Assembly: GCA_934511365.1 (NCBI GenBank)
Contig: CAKSWC010000007.1
Location: 1 to 64,000, forward strand
Reading direction: 5' to 3'
DNA: 64,000 nt
DNA from: an uncultured Eubacteriales bacterium
GTDB taxonomy: Bacteria; Bacillota; Clostridia; Oscillospirales; Acutalibacteraceae
Position numbers and translations under genes: made by a program. Shown here piece after piece: positions 1 through 8,011 of this stretch. Each line of letters begins with the position of its first letter. Within the stretch, counting starts at the first letter, position 1. The notes under the pieces are model-generated. The model was not told where the DNA came from and ran no database searches. It saw only the letters and a program-made list of their open reading frames with translations.

Positions 1-140
1 TAAACCGTTTCGGCGGAGCATTTTTCGAGCTGCGCCTTGCCGCTGCAGATATCATTCACGGTTGTGTACGGAACACCGCTGTCCTTTGACAGCCGATATT
101 TTGTTATTTTTTTCTTGTTCATCAATTCGCTTACTTTCAC
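1..140 (-). CDS. XRE-family helix-turn-helix repressor (N-terminal part)
   Basis: Only the first 46 codons are present; the frame runs off the left edge. GTG at 140 is chosen because AGGAGG lies about 9 nt upstream (150-155). Residues KYRLSKDSGVPYTTVNDIC have the spacing of an XRE/Cro helix-turn-helix, so the protein probably binds DNA as a repressor. Its promoter (165-193) carries a perfect palindrome between -35 and -10, which suggests autoregulation. It lies on the element side of a tRNA-Pro 3' fragment (482-532) and so may belong to an integrated element. The C-terminal part is outside the window. Confidence 0.7.
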   Translation of the reverse strand, partial: MKVSELMNKKKITKYRLSKDSGVPYTTVNDICSGKAQLEKCSAETV

Positions 141-164
141 GTTGCTTCGCCTCCTGTCACTACT

Positions 165-193
165 ATTATATCGGTTAACCGTGATATTGTCAA
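165..193 (-). promoter_or_regulatory. Promoter of the XRE gene with palindromic operator
   Basis: On the minus strand TTGACA (193-188) and TATAAT (170-165) are separated by exactly 17 bp. The spacer contains the perfect palindrome CGGTTAACCG (172-181), the expected position for a repressor that blocks RNA polymerase. Confidence 0.75.
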
Positions 194-223
194 TAGTATT
201 CGTTATTTTCTCTTGATTATTCC

Positions 224-252
224 GCGATGCTGTTCTTTGTTTACAGCATCGC
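224..252. repeat. Perfect 10-bp inverted repeat
   Basis: GCGATGCTGT (224-233) and ACAGCATCGC (243-252) are exact inverted copies around a 9-nt loop. No long T run follows. It could be a protein-binding site or a weak terminator inside the putative element. Function is not known. Confidence 0.6.
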
Positions 253-315
253 AGATTTTGACCGAAAAGACTTGACTTTTTGGGTGTTCGGAGTTACTAT
301 ACAACCAATAAACGG

Positions 316-352
316 ACGCTCCCCGAACGATTTTTGTTTGGGGAGTGTTTTT
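316..352 (+). terminator. Rho-independent terminator
   Basis: ACGCTCCCC (316-324) pairs with GGGGAGTGT (340-348), one G-T wobble, followed by TTTTT. It would stop rightward transcription leaving the element side. No gene is seen between it and the tRNA fragment. Confidence 0.6.
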
Positions 353-481
353 ATGACCACATACCGTCCCACAGTCTTTTTCGGAGCGGATGGAAACAGT
401 GGAGATAAGAGTGCCAAAGAGCAGGCGGTTTCCGGACGAAAGTGCCCGAAAGTGCCAAAAACGGTGCGAAAAACTTTTTAG

Positions 482-532
482 TTGCTATTTGGGAGCAAGA
501 TGCCGGGTGTTCGAGTCACCTCACTCCGACCA
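482..532 (+). pseudogene. 3' half of a tRNA-Pro(UGG) gene, probable attachment site
   Basis: From the anticodon loop TTTGGGA (488-494) onward the sequence is a proper tRNA 3' half: GCAAG stem strand, variable loop, T arm GGGTG-TTCGAGT-CACCT (506-522), acceptor strand CACTCCG (522-528), A and encoded CCA (530-532). The T stem and acceptor strand share the base at the junction within my counting error of one. No matching 5' half (CGGAGTG, D arm) lies directly upstream. This is the pattern left when an element integrates into the 3' part of a tRNA: the intact gene should lie left of the window and this fragment marks the far attachment site. Isoacceptor assignment rests on the UGG-containing loop. 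Confidence 0.65.
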
Positions 533-533
533 A

Positions 534-586
534 AAAACCGCAGCCGTGACACAAAATCTGTGTTATAGCTGCGGTTTTTATTTTTT
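534..586 (+). terminator. Terminator after the tRNA fragment
   Basis: AAAACCGCAGC (534-544) pairs with GCTGCGGTTTT (568-578), followed by a T-rich tract. On the other strand it overlaps the 3' end of mntP, so it may serve both directions. Confidence 0.7.
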
Positions 587-1157
587 ATCCAAACACGCCG
601 AGGTGTTCAAGAAGAATTTTAAGTCCGATGAGAATGAGTATCACGCCGCCGACAATTTCTGCCTTGCTTTTATACTTCTCTCCAAAAACATTTCCGACCT
701 TGAGACCGATTGCGGAAAGAACAAACGTGATAACGCCGATGAACAGCACGGCCGCCGTTATATTGACGTCCGGCAAAAGCGCAAAGGAAACGCCGACCGC
801 GAGCGCGTCAATACTTGTTGCAACAGCAAGAACGAGCATTGACTTGAACGAAAAAGAAGCGTCCTTTGTTTCCTCCTCCTCTTTTTTTGAAAAGGCCTCT
901 CTGAGCATATTCGCACCGATGAGGGCGAGCAGAACAAACGCTACCCAGTGGTCATATTTGTCAATATACTTTTTGAATGCGCTTCCGAGGAAGTATCCGA
1001 TGGCCGGCATAAGCGCCTGAAAGCCGCCAAACCATGCACCGACAATGAGAAAATGCTTTTTTTGAAGCTTTTGCGTTGAAAGGCCTTTGCAAACGGCAAC
1101 CGAAAAGGCGTCCATTGAAAGACCGACGGCAAGAATGAAAAGTTCATAAAGTGACAT
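585..1157 (-). CDS. mntP: Manganese efflux pump MntP
   Basis: Membrane Mn2+ exporter of the MntP (DUF204/YebN) family, 190 aa, the family's usual size. Six hydrophobic segments are visible. The two family repeats each contain a membrane-embedded Asp motif, SMDAFSV (D16) and SIDALAV (D117), separated by an acidic-basic loop at about residues 90-98. ATG at 1157 follows AGAGGG at good spacing. Only 3 nt separate it from the TVP38 gene upstream, so both are read from the promoter at 1933-1961. No manganese riboswitch is seen in front of this operon, unlike the ATPase at 11332 that probably exports the same metal. Confidence 0.9.
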   Translation of the reverse strand: MSLYELFILAVGLSMDAFSVAVCKGLSTQKLQKKHFLIVGAWFGGFQALMPAIGYFLGSAFKKYIDKYDHWVAFVLLALIGANMLREAFSKKEEEETKDASFSFKSMLVLAVATSIDALAVGVSFALLPDVNITAAVLFIGVITFVLSAIGLKVGNVFGEKYKSKAEIVGGVILILIGLKILLEHLGVFG

Positions 1158-1160
1158 TTT

Positions 1161-1892
1161 TTAACCCTCTTTTTCCATTTCTTTTGTTCCGTCCGAAGAA
1201 TTTTCAGGGCCGGATTCTGCGGCTTCCGACTTTTTCTGCCGGATAAAATGGCGGATAAGATAAATGGCAACGCCAACGGGTATTGCGCAGATGATGATTT
1301 TGACAATCAGATGTATCGGAATGTAGTCATAAATTCCGTCTCCGAGAATGGTGAAAAGGATAACACGCGGCATTATTCCGACAACGGAGGCGGCAAAGTA
1401 GCGGAAAAAGCCGCATTTTGACGCGCCCCAGAACAGCGACACAAAGTCAATCGGAAAAACCGGAAGCGCTCTGATACCGAGCAAAACGGGAAAGTTATCG
1501 TTAAACTTTTTTTCAAGCAATTTTTGCCCGGCTTTGTTTTTTTGAAGCAGACGGGTAACGTAATCGCCGCCGAGAAAAACGCCGAGCAGATATGTTGCCG
1601 TGACCTCAATAATAATTCCGCAAAGGTTAATGAGTATCGCCTGCCACGGGGTGAAAGCCATTCCGACCGAAATATATATGAGCGACGCCGGAATGATGAA
1701 CAGAACGGATTTTATGAAGTAGATGCCGAGTATTGCGCCGACAGCGACGGCAATGCTTGCGCTCGAGTCCACGATTGCACGCACGTCAATGTTCCTGAGC
1801 TTTTCATAGTTGACAACGGCAAGAACAAAAATCGCCATTGCAACCGCAGCGCGCAAAAGAGCAAGAAGCGTTGCTTTCTTTTTTTCGTTCAC
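1161..1892 (-). CDS. TVP38/TMEM64 (VTT-domain) membrane protein
   Basis: 243-aa polytopic membrane protein of the TVP38/TMEM64 (DedA-related, SNARE-associated) family. The frame stays open 69 codons further upstream, but a GTG at 1892 with AAGGGAG 8 nt before it fits family length and places the first membrane helix near the N-terminus. The core VTT region with LLGVFLGGD and the stretch RALPVFPIDFVSLFWGAS is visible at about residues 110-170. The tail is hydrophilic and charged (residues 225-243). Family members act in membrane lipid or envelope homeostasis; the substrate here is unknown. It is first gene of an operon with mntP, whose start follows its stop by 3 nt. Confidence 0.8.
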   Translation of the reverse strand: MNEKKKATLLALLRAAVAMAIFVLAVVNYEKLRNIDVRAIVDSSASIAVAVGAILGIYFIKSVLFIIPASLIYISVGMAFTPWQAILINLCGIIIEVTATYLLGVFLGGDYVTRLLQKNKAGQKLLEKKFNDNFPVLLGIRALPVFPIDFVSLFWGASKCGFFRYFAASVVGIMPRVILFTILGDGIYDYIPIHLIVKIIICAIPVGVAIYLIRHFIRQKKSEAAESGPENSSDGTKEMEKEG

Positions 1893-1932
1893 CAAAGTTT
1901 CTCCCTTTCGCCTGTTTATAGTGCAGAAAAAC

Positions 1933-1961
1933 AGTATATAATAAAAGTGTGGATATTGCAA
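1933..1961 (-). promoter_or_regulatory. Promoter of the TVP38-mntP operon
   Basis: Minus strand: TTGCAA (1961-1956), 17-bp spacer, TATACT (1938-1933), about 40 nt before the GTG start at 1892. Confidence 0.6.
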
Positions 1962-2228
1962 GGAATTTTCAAAAAAATCCACCGTTGGCGGCGGAAAGGC
2001 TGTTTTCTCCGCTTGCGCGGTTTTTGAAGCTTGTTTAAACCGGGCATAGTAATATATCACAAATTCATGCCTTGGAGAAAAATAATTTAGGCAATTCAAA
2101 ATATAGACTTTTTTTTATATGTGTGATATATTAATATGTAATCTTTAAGTAGCCGATTTTTGAGTGAAAACGCGGATGTTTCGCCGGATTTTGGCTGCAA
2201 TCAACGGTTACCTAATCGAGGTGCAAAG

Positions 2229-3650
2229 ATGACTAACAGAGAAAACGCCGAGCGTAAGCTTGCCGGAATGATACTTGACAAACTTCTCGGATATGTTGAC
2301 AAAGACCCGCAGGCGAACATTCTCCGGCTGCTTTCCGTTGTTGAAAAGCTCAGCGGAAGTGTGTTCCCGAAGAAGAACTTCAAAGCGATGAAAAAAGCCA
2401 TTGAAAAAGGCGAAGGTGTTTATTACGACTATGCCATGAGCTTTTTGCACGATATTGACCGCGGTCTGCTCAAAAAGATGTTCCTTGCCCTCGGCCTCGG
2501 CGCCGGAGTCAACGGAACAAAGGCCGTTCGGAAAAACAGAGAGGTCTATAACTGCAACATTCCGTTCCTCATCCTTATGGACCCCACAAGTGCCTGCAAC
2601 TGCCGCTGCAAGGGCTGCTGGGCTGCGGAATACGGCCACAGCGTCAGCCTCTCCTATGACGAGATGGCGAGCGTTGTTCGCCAGGGAAAAGCCCTCGGTA
2701 CTCACCTTTATATGTTCACCGGCGGCGAGCCGCTCATTAAAAAGAAGGAGATTCTCCGCCTTTGCGAGGAAAACCCGGACTGCGCTTTCCTCGCTTATAC
2801 AAACGCAACCCTCATTGACGATGACTTTTGCAAAGAAGTTTTGCGCGTTGGAAACCTTGCTTTTGCAATCAGCGTTGAGGGAACCGAAGAATCAACCGAC
2901 GCAAGACGCGGCGCCGGAAGCTATAAAAACGCCGTCCGCGCAATGGAGCTTTTGAAAAAGCACGGCTGTCTTTTCGGAATGTCCGTCTGCTATACGAGCG
3001 AAAACGTCTCCTTTGTCACGAGCGACGAATTCCTCGACACAATGATTTCCCTCGGCGTCAAGTTCGGCCTTTACTTCAACTTCATGCCCGTTGGCCACGA
3101 CGCTCCAACCGAGCTTATCCCGACCCCTGCTCAGCGCGAGCATATGTATAAATGGCTCAGAAAAACAAGAAACGGGGAAACGGGAAAGCCCCTTTTCGTC
3201 ATGGACTTCCAGGATGACGGCGAATATGTCGGCGGCTGCATTGCCGGCGGACGCAACTATTTCCACATCAACTCCGCAGGCGACATGGAGCCTTGCGTTT
3301 TTATCCATTTTTCAGACTCAAACATCAGAGAAAAAACCATTCTTGAAGGACTTAAAAGTCCGCTGTTCATGGCGTTCAGGCGCGGCCAGCCGTTCAACGA
3401 TAACCACCTGCGCCCCTGTCCGATGCTTGAAAACCCGCAGTGCCTGAGAAGCATCATTGAAGAAACCGGAGCAAAGTCTACAAATCTCCTCGGCGAGGAA
3501 ACCGCGGACTGCCTTTGCTCAAAGTGCGATAAATTCGCCGCCGAATGGGCCAAACAGGCTGACAAAATTTGGAACAGCACAACCCATCCGCATCCGAAAA
3601 CGCAATATTACCGCGACACACCTCAGGGTAAGGCGGAGGCTAGACGCTAG
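2229..3650 (+). CDS. Radical SAM protein with cysteine-rich C-terminus
   Basis: 473-aa radical S-adenosylmethionine enzyme. The cluster motif CNCRCKGC (CxxxCxxC) lies at about residues 121-128, followed by FTGGEPL for SAM binding. A helical N-terminal region of about 105 residues precedes the barrel. The C-terminal third has further cysteines (CIAGG, EPCVF, RPCP, PQCL, CLCSKC), resembling a SPASM-like auxiliary cluster domain. ATG at 2229 is preferred to an upstream in-frame start because GAGGTG precedes it by 6 nt. The substrate is not evident. An ABC exporter follows after 268 bp, but no precursor peptide gene was found between them, so a peptide-modifying role is not supported. Confidence 0.75.
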   Translation: MTNRENAERKLAGMILDKLLGYVDKDPQANILRLLSVVEKLSGSVFPKKNFKAMKKAIEKGEGVYYDYAMSFLHDIDRGLLKKMFLALGLGAGVNGTKAVRKNREVYNCNIPFLILMDPTSACNCRCKGCWAAEYGHSVSLSYDEMASVVRQGKALGTHLYMFTGGEPLIKKKEILRLCEENPDCAFLAYTNATLIDDDFCKEVLRVGNLAFAISVEGTEESTDARRGAGSYKNAVRAMELLKKHGCLFGMSVCYTSENVSFVTSDEFLDTMISLGVKFGLYFNFMPVGHDAPTELIPTPAQREHMYKWLRKTRNGETGKPLFVMDFQDDGEYVGGCIAGGRNYFHINSAGDMEPCVFIHFSDSNIREKTILEGLKSPLFMAFRRGQPFNDNHLRPCPMLENPQCLRSIIEETGAKSTNLLGEETADCLCSKCDKFAAEWAKQADKIWNSTTHPHPKTQYYRDTPQGKAEARR

Positions 3651-3726
3651 ATTCCAGATGTCAGACACTGGATATTTCAAATTGGGAAGCAATGTGCAAT
3701 ATGGGTAGGTTGGAGCGCATTGGTTA

Positions 3727-3802
3727 TTTTTAGATAAGAGACAATAGATAATAAATTATAGATATTTTTCTAAAATCTAACATCTAACATCTAGTGTCTA
3801 GA
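3727..3802. repeat. Dispersed AT-rich intergenic repeat, copy 1
   Basis: Tandem heptad-like units (AGATAATAGATAATA type) followed by repeated ATCTAACATCTA units. A related stretch with the same order of motifs lies at 59476-59546. Both copies sit just after the last gene of an operon. An imperfect inverted partner (CTAGACGCTAGATTCCAGATG) lies at about 3639-3660. Looks like a genome-dispersed element; nothing coding is seen. Confidence 0.55.
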
Positions 3803-3918
3803 TTGCGAGCGGGCTTGTAACAGTCCGCTTTTCTTTGATGAACAGATTTCGGCGCTATATTTGCGCTTTCAATTAATCGGCGGCTATGCAGAGCTGCAAA
3901 GGAGGTTGAAAACAAAAA

Positions 3919-5682
3919 ATGGAAAACAAAACAAAGGAAAAAAGGGGCATGATGAAAAAATGGTTTTTGCCCTACTTCAAAAAGCATACCCGAACTCTCT
4001 GCCTTGACCTTTTGTGTGCCCTTTTCACAACGGGCTGTGAGCTTGTTCTTCCGATGATAGTCAGAGAAATTACAAAAATTGCAACCAATGACATCTCAAG
4101 GCTCACCGTCACGGTCATCATGCAGATGGCCCTGCTTTTTGCCGTTCTGAAAATTATTGATATGCTTGCAGGCTATTACATGAGCTATGTTGGACACTGC
4201 ATGGGAGTTATGATTGAAAAGGATATGAGAGAGGACTTGTTCGCTCACCTTTTGCGTGTTCCGTTTTCATATTACGACTCAACAAAGGTCGGACAGCTCA
4301 TGTCAAGAATCACAACGGATATGTTTGAGGTTGCGGAGTTTTCTCACCACTGCCCGGAAGAATTCTTTATCGCCGGGGTGAAAATTACTGCCTCGTTCAT
4401 CATTCTTGCTTCAATTAATCTTCCGCTCGCTGCGTGCGCGTTTGTTGTTCTTCCGTTCATGTTCCTCGGAACGCGGTATTTCAGGAAAAAAATGCGCGAA
4501 GCGTTCAGAAAAAGGCGGGAGATTGCCGGCGATGTCAACGCCCAGACGGAAAACTCCCTGCTTGGAATCCGCGTTGTGAAGTCCTTTTCCGGCGAAGAGG
4601 CGGAAAGCGAAAAATTCAAAAAGGAAAGCACGTCTCTCTCCCTCACTCAAAAGGACTCATATCGCTATATGGCGCGGCTCAACGCCGCAGTCAGATTCTT
4701 TGACGGACTGATGTATATTGTTCTCATTGTCATGGGCGGTCTTTTTATCATGGAAAGGAAAATCACAACCGCCGATTACGCCGCATATCTTCTTTATGTT
4801 GCAATGCTCATTGCGGCGGTCAAAAGGATTGTTGAATTCACCGAGCAGTTTGAAAAGGGAGTCACGGGAATTGAACGCTTTGCCTCGGTGATGGAGGTTC
4901 AGACGGAGGATTACACCAAAGACCAAAAAGCCCTTCCGGAAAAGGACGGCGGTGAAATCCGCTTTGAAAACGTAACATTCAGCTATGACAAGGAAAAGGG
5001 CGACGTTCTTGAACACATTAACTTCACGGTGAAAAAGGGAGAGAACATTGCCGTTGTCGGCCCGTCCGGAAGCGGAAAAACAACAATGTGCAGCCTCCTT
5101 TCGCGCTTTTATGACGTTAAGGAGGGGCGTATTCTCCTTGACGGAAAGGATATCCGCGACTATGAGCTGAGCGCACTGAGGAACGCCATCGGCGTTGTTG
5201 AGCAGGAGGTCTATCTTTTTTCCGGAACGGTGATGGAAAACATTCTTTACGGCAACCCGGGCGCAACAAGGCAGCAGGTTGTTGACGCAGCCAAAAGCGC
5301 CGGAGCGGACGAGTTCATAAGAAAGCTTCCGCAGGGCTATGACACCTTTGTCGGCGAGCGCGGAGCAATGCTTTCAAGCGGCCAGAAGCAGCGGATCTGC
5401 ATTGCAAGGGTATTCGCCAAAAATCCGCCGATTCTTGTTCTGGATGAGGCGACGAGCGCGCTTGACAACGAGAGCGAGCAGCTTGTTAAGCATTCGCTTT
5501 CCACCCTTGCGGCCGGAAGAACAACTTTCACCATTGCGCACCGCCTTTCAACGGTTGAAAACGCCGCGCGTATTCTTGTTCTGACCCAAAACGGTATTGA
5601 GGAGCAGGGCACACACGAGGAATTGCTCAAAAAGGGCGGAATTTACTCAAGGCTTTATAACAGCCAGTTTGACAAGGAATAA
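3919..5682 (+). CDS. ABC transporter, fused membrane and ATPase domains
   Basis: 587-aa half-transporter of the multidrug/lipid exporter class, expected to dimerise in the membrane. Transmembrane domain about residues 15-320 with six helices; nucleotide-binding domain about 345-585 with Walker A GPSGSGKTT, signature LSSGQKQR and Walker B ILVLDEATSALD, so the ATPase site is complete. AGGAGG lies 13 nt before the ATG at 3919; a second in-frame ATG at 3949 has a poorer site. It stands alone: a 268-bp gap separates it from the radical SAM gene and a promoter of its neighbour follows. The exported substrate cannot be read from the sequence. Confidence 0.85.
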   Translation: MENKTKEKRGMMKKWFLPYFKKHTRTLCLDLLCALFTTGCELVLPMIVREITKIATNDISRLTVTVIMQMALLFAVLKIIDMLAGYYMSYVGHCMGVMIEKDMREDLFAHLLRVPFSYYDSTKVGQLMSRITTDMFEVAEFSHHCPEEFFIAGVKITASFIILASINLPLAACAFVVLPFMFLGTRYFRKKMREAFRKRREIAGDVNAQTENSLLGIRVVKSFSGEEAESEKFKKESTSLSLTQKDSYRYMARLNAAVRFFDGLMYIVLIVMGGLFIMERKITTADYAAYLLYVAMLIAAVKRIVEFTEQFEKGVTGIERFASVMEVQTEDYTKDQKALPEKDGGEIRFENVTFSYDKEKGDVLEHINFTVKKGENIAVVGPSGSGKTTMCSLLSRFYDVKEGRILLDGKDIRDYELSALRNAIGVVEQEVYLFSGTVMENILYGNPGATRQQVVDAAKSAGADEFIRKLPQGYDTFVGERGAMLSSGQKQRICIARVFAKNPPILVLDEATSALDNESEQLVKHSLSTLAAGRTTFTIAHRLSTVENAARILVLTQNGIEEQGTHEELLKKGGIYSRLYNSQFDKE

Positions 5683-5793
5683 TGTTCTGGTATTTAAAGC
5701 GTTAAATTGCACAAGAGTGTGAACTGTTGTTGAAAACTCTTCGTTATATGCTAACAAAGTTTTCCACCCGCGGTTTTTTATTTTTTAAAAAGG

Positions 5794-5822
5794 TTGACAA
5801 ACAGGGCAGAACGCACTAAAAT
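5794..5822 (+). promoter_or_regulatory. Promoter of the ammonium transporter gene
   Basis: TTGACA (5794-5799), 17-bp spacer, TAAAAT (5817-5822). The predicted start of transcription, about 5829, gives a leader of about 260 nt before the amt ATG. Confidence 0.8.
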
Positions 5823-5831
5823 ACTCAGCAT

Positions 5832-5960
5832 AAGGCAAGGGCGTCTTGGAGTTTTATTAATCTCTGAGGCGCTTTTTGTTTTTTATTCGGTCAATATTTT
5901 GCTTTAGGCAGGACAAGGACGTCCTCTTTCGCTTTTTGAAAGGGAACTTTGCCCTGCCTT
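5832..5960 (+). promoter_or_regulatory. ANTAR-type antitermination leader of amt
   Basis: Two small hairpins have the hallmark hexaloop with A at position 1 and G at position 4: AAGGC-AAGGGC-GTCTT (5832-5847) and AGGAC-AAGGAC-GTCCT (5910-5925). Each overlaps a competing terminator. The first shares GCGTCTT with the stem GCGTCTTGGAG / CTCTGAGGCGC (5841-5851, 5862-5872) followed by TTTTTGTTTTTT. The second shares bases with GGCAGG..CCTGCC (5907-5958) followed by TTTTGTGTG. Known logic: an ANTAR-domain protein stabilises the hairpins and lets RNA polymerase through. The matching regulator is not in this window. Confidence 0.7.
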
Positions 5961-6090
5961 TTGTGTGTGAGCCGTTTTTCGGCTGCTTTGAAAGGAAGTG
6001 GAAAAGAGTATGCAAAACGATGACCAGCCCTCAAATCAGAATTTGCTCACCAAAAACAATTCAAAAAGCATACTACGGAGGTAAAAAACT

Positions 6091-7806
6091 ATGTATAGTT
6101 CAGTTAACACAATATGGGTTCTTGTTGGAGCGGCACTCGTCTTTTTTATGCAGGCAGGCTTTTCAATGTGTGAGGCCGGTTTCACAAGAGCAAAAAACAC
6201 CGGCAACATTCTTATGAAGAACCTGATGGATTTCTGCATTGGAACGCCGTGCTTCTGGCTCGTTGGCTTTGGCTTGATGTTTGGCTCATCAAGCGCAATT
6301 TTCGGCTGGATTGATCCTCTCATCATGAAAGATTACAGCAGCATTCTTCCCGAGGGCGTTCCGCTTTGGGCTTATGCAATTTTCCAGACTGTTTTTTGCG
6401 CAACGAGCGCAACCATCGTGTCAGGTGCAATGGCTGAAAGAACAAAGTTCAGCGCATATTGTATCTATTCAGCCGCAATTTCCCTCATAATTTATCCCGT
6501 TTCCGGCCACTGGATCTGGGGCGGCGGCTGGCTTTCCCAGCTTGGCTTCCATGATTTTGCAGGTTCAACCGCGGTGCACATGGTCGGCGGTGTATGCGCA
6601 CTCATCGGCGCAAAAATTCTTGGACCGCGTATCGGAAAATATGACAAAGCCGGAAAACCGAAGGCAATCCTCGGCCACAACCTCACCTTTGCTGCCCTCG
6701 GCGTTTTCATCCTTTGGTTCTGCTGGTTCGGCTTCAACGGCGCTTCAACGGTCGGAATGGATACGGACGAGCTTATGGAAAGCGCAGGCCTCGTTTTCTT
6801 CAACACCAATCTTGCGGCTGCCGTTGCCTGCTGTGCGGCGCTGATTTTCACATGGATACGCTATAAAAAGCCGGACGTTTCAATGACCTATAACGCAGCG
6901 CTCGCCGGTCTTGTTGGAATAACCGCCGGTTGTGACGCGGTCAGCCCCGTTGGCGCATTTGTTATTGGCGCCGTCTGCGGAATTGCTGTTGTTCTTTCCG
7001 TTGAGTTTTTCGATAAGAAAGTAAAAATTGACGACCCTGTCGGCGCAATCTCTGTTCACTGTGTCTGCGGTGCTCTCGGAACAATAATGACCGGCTTTTT
7101 TGCAACGGGTGTTTCAACGGAGAAGGGTCTGTTTTATGGCGGCGGACTGCATTTCCTCGGCGTTCAGATTCTGGGCGTTGTCAGCGTTGCCTTTTATGTT
7201 GCGGTAATAATCACCGCGGTGTTCCTCGTTCTCAAGCACACAATCGGCTTGCGTGCCTCAAAGGAGGATGAATTGGCCGGCCTTGATATTTCCGAGCACG
7301 GACTTCTCACCGCTTATGCCGGCTTTGCAACCTTGCCGGACACTGCGTATGACGATACGGAGACTGTGACCGTTTCCGGCGATGTTCCCGTTGCCGAAGC
7401 CGTTGAAGTTAAAAAAATGCCCTCGTTTGAAGAAAAGGGCAAGGACGGCGTGAAGTTCACCAAAATTGAAATCATCTGCAAGGAATCAAGGTTTGAAAAG
7501 CTCAAAAACGCTCTGACCGAGCTGGGAATTACGGGCATGACGATGAGCCATGTCCTTGGCTGCGGAGCGCAGAAGGGCAAGCCGGAATTTTATCGCGGCG
7601 TTGAAATTGAGCCAACCCTCCTTCCAAAAGTTCAGCTTGACATTGTTGTCAGCAAGGTGCCGGTCAGAAGCGTTATTGAAACGGCAAAAAAGGTTCTTTA
7701 TACCGGCCATATCGGAGACGGAAAGATTTTTGTCTATGACGTTGAAAATGTTGTTAAAATCCGTACCGGCGAGGAGGGCTATGACGCGCTTCAGGACGTT
7801 GAATGA
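6091..7806 (+). CDS. amt: Ammonium transporter fused to a PII signalling domain
   Basis: 571-aa protein. Residues 1 to about 400 are an Amt/Mep/Rh channel of 11 helices with the twin-histidine residues in STAVHMVGG and SVHCVCGAL. After a linker rich in acidic residues, residues about 445-571 form a GlnB/GlnK (PII) domain with the T-loop segment EFYRGVEIE, LLPKVQLDIVV and the C-terminal GDGKIFVYDVENVVKIRTGE. PII normally is a separate protein that plugs the channel when nitrogen is plentiful; here the regulator is covalently attached. GGAGG lies 8 nt before the ATG. Expression is probably controlled by the ANTAR leader at 5832-5960. Confidence 0.92.
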   Translation: MYSSVNTIWVLVGAALVFFMQAGFSMCEAGFTRAKNTGNILMKNLMDFCIGTPCFWLVGFGLMFGSSSAIFGWIDPLIMKDYSSILPEGVPLWAYAIFQTVFCATSATIVSGAMAERTKFSAYCIYSAAISLIIYPVSGHWIWGGGWLSQLGFHDFAGSTAVHMVGGVCALIGAKILGPRIGKYDKAGKPKAILGHNLTFAALGVFILWFCWFGFNGASTVGMDTDELMESAGLVFFNTNLAAAVACCAALIFTWIRYKKPDVSMTYNAALAGLVGITAGCDAVSPVGAFVIGAVCGIAVVLSVEFFDKKVKIDDPVGAISVHCVCGALGTIMTGFFATGVSTEKGLFYGGGLHFLGVQILGVVSVAFYVAVIITAVFLVLKHTIGLRASKEDELAGLDISEHGLLTAYAGFATLPDTAYDDTETVTVSGDVPVAEAVEVKKMPSFEEKGKDGVKFTKIEIICKESRFEKLKNALTELGITGMTMSHVLGCGAQKGKPEFYRGVEIEPTLLPKVQLDIVVSKVPVRSVIETAKKVLYTGHIGDGKIFVYDVENVVKIRTGEEGYDALQDVE

Positions 7807-8011
7807 TTAAAAACGGGCAGCCACGACCTCTTCCATACCGCAAATTCTGTGTAATAAATACGAAAAACATTTTTGTTTTTTCAATAATATTGGTGGCTTT
7901 TGGTTATTGATATTTTTCATAAGATATGGAATTTATGTCAAAAATATAGTATCATTATATGGAACCGAATGAATATACCGTTCGGCGGCTTTTCAGAGAG
8001 GTGTGAAACTT

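Noticed and set aside
382..388. CGGAGCG as the 5' acceptor strand of the tRNA at 482-532
   Set aside because: It pairs at six of seven positions but lies about 150 nt from the CCA and no D arm follows, so it is not an intron-bearing or long tRNA.
1158..1932. Manganese riboswitch in front of the mntP operon
   Set aside because: The conserved GGGGAGTAG and CAAGACC blocks are absent from the short leader.
1893..2099. 69-codon N-terminal extension of the TVP38 protein
   Set aside because: It crosses the promoter at 1933-1961, has no ribosome site and lengthens the protein beyond the family; the GTG at 1892 has a good site.
2229..5682. Radical SAM enzyme plus ABC exporter as a RiPP gene cluster
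   Set aside because: No precursor peptide ORF with a ribosome site was found in 3651-3918 or before 2229, and that gap holds a dispersed repeat.
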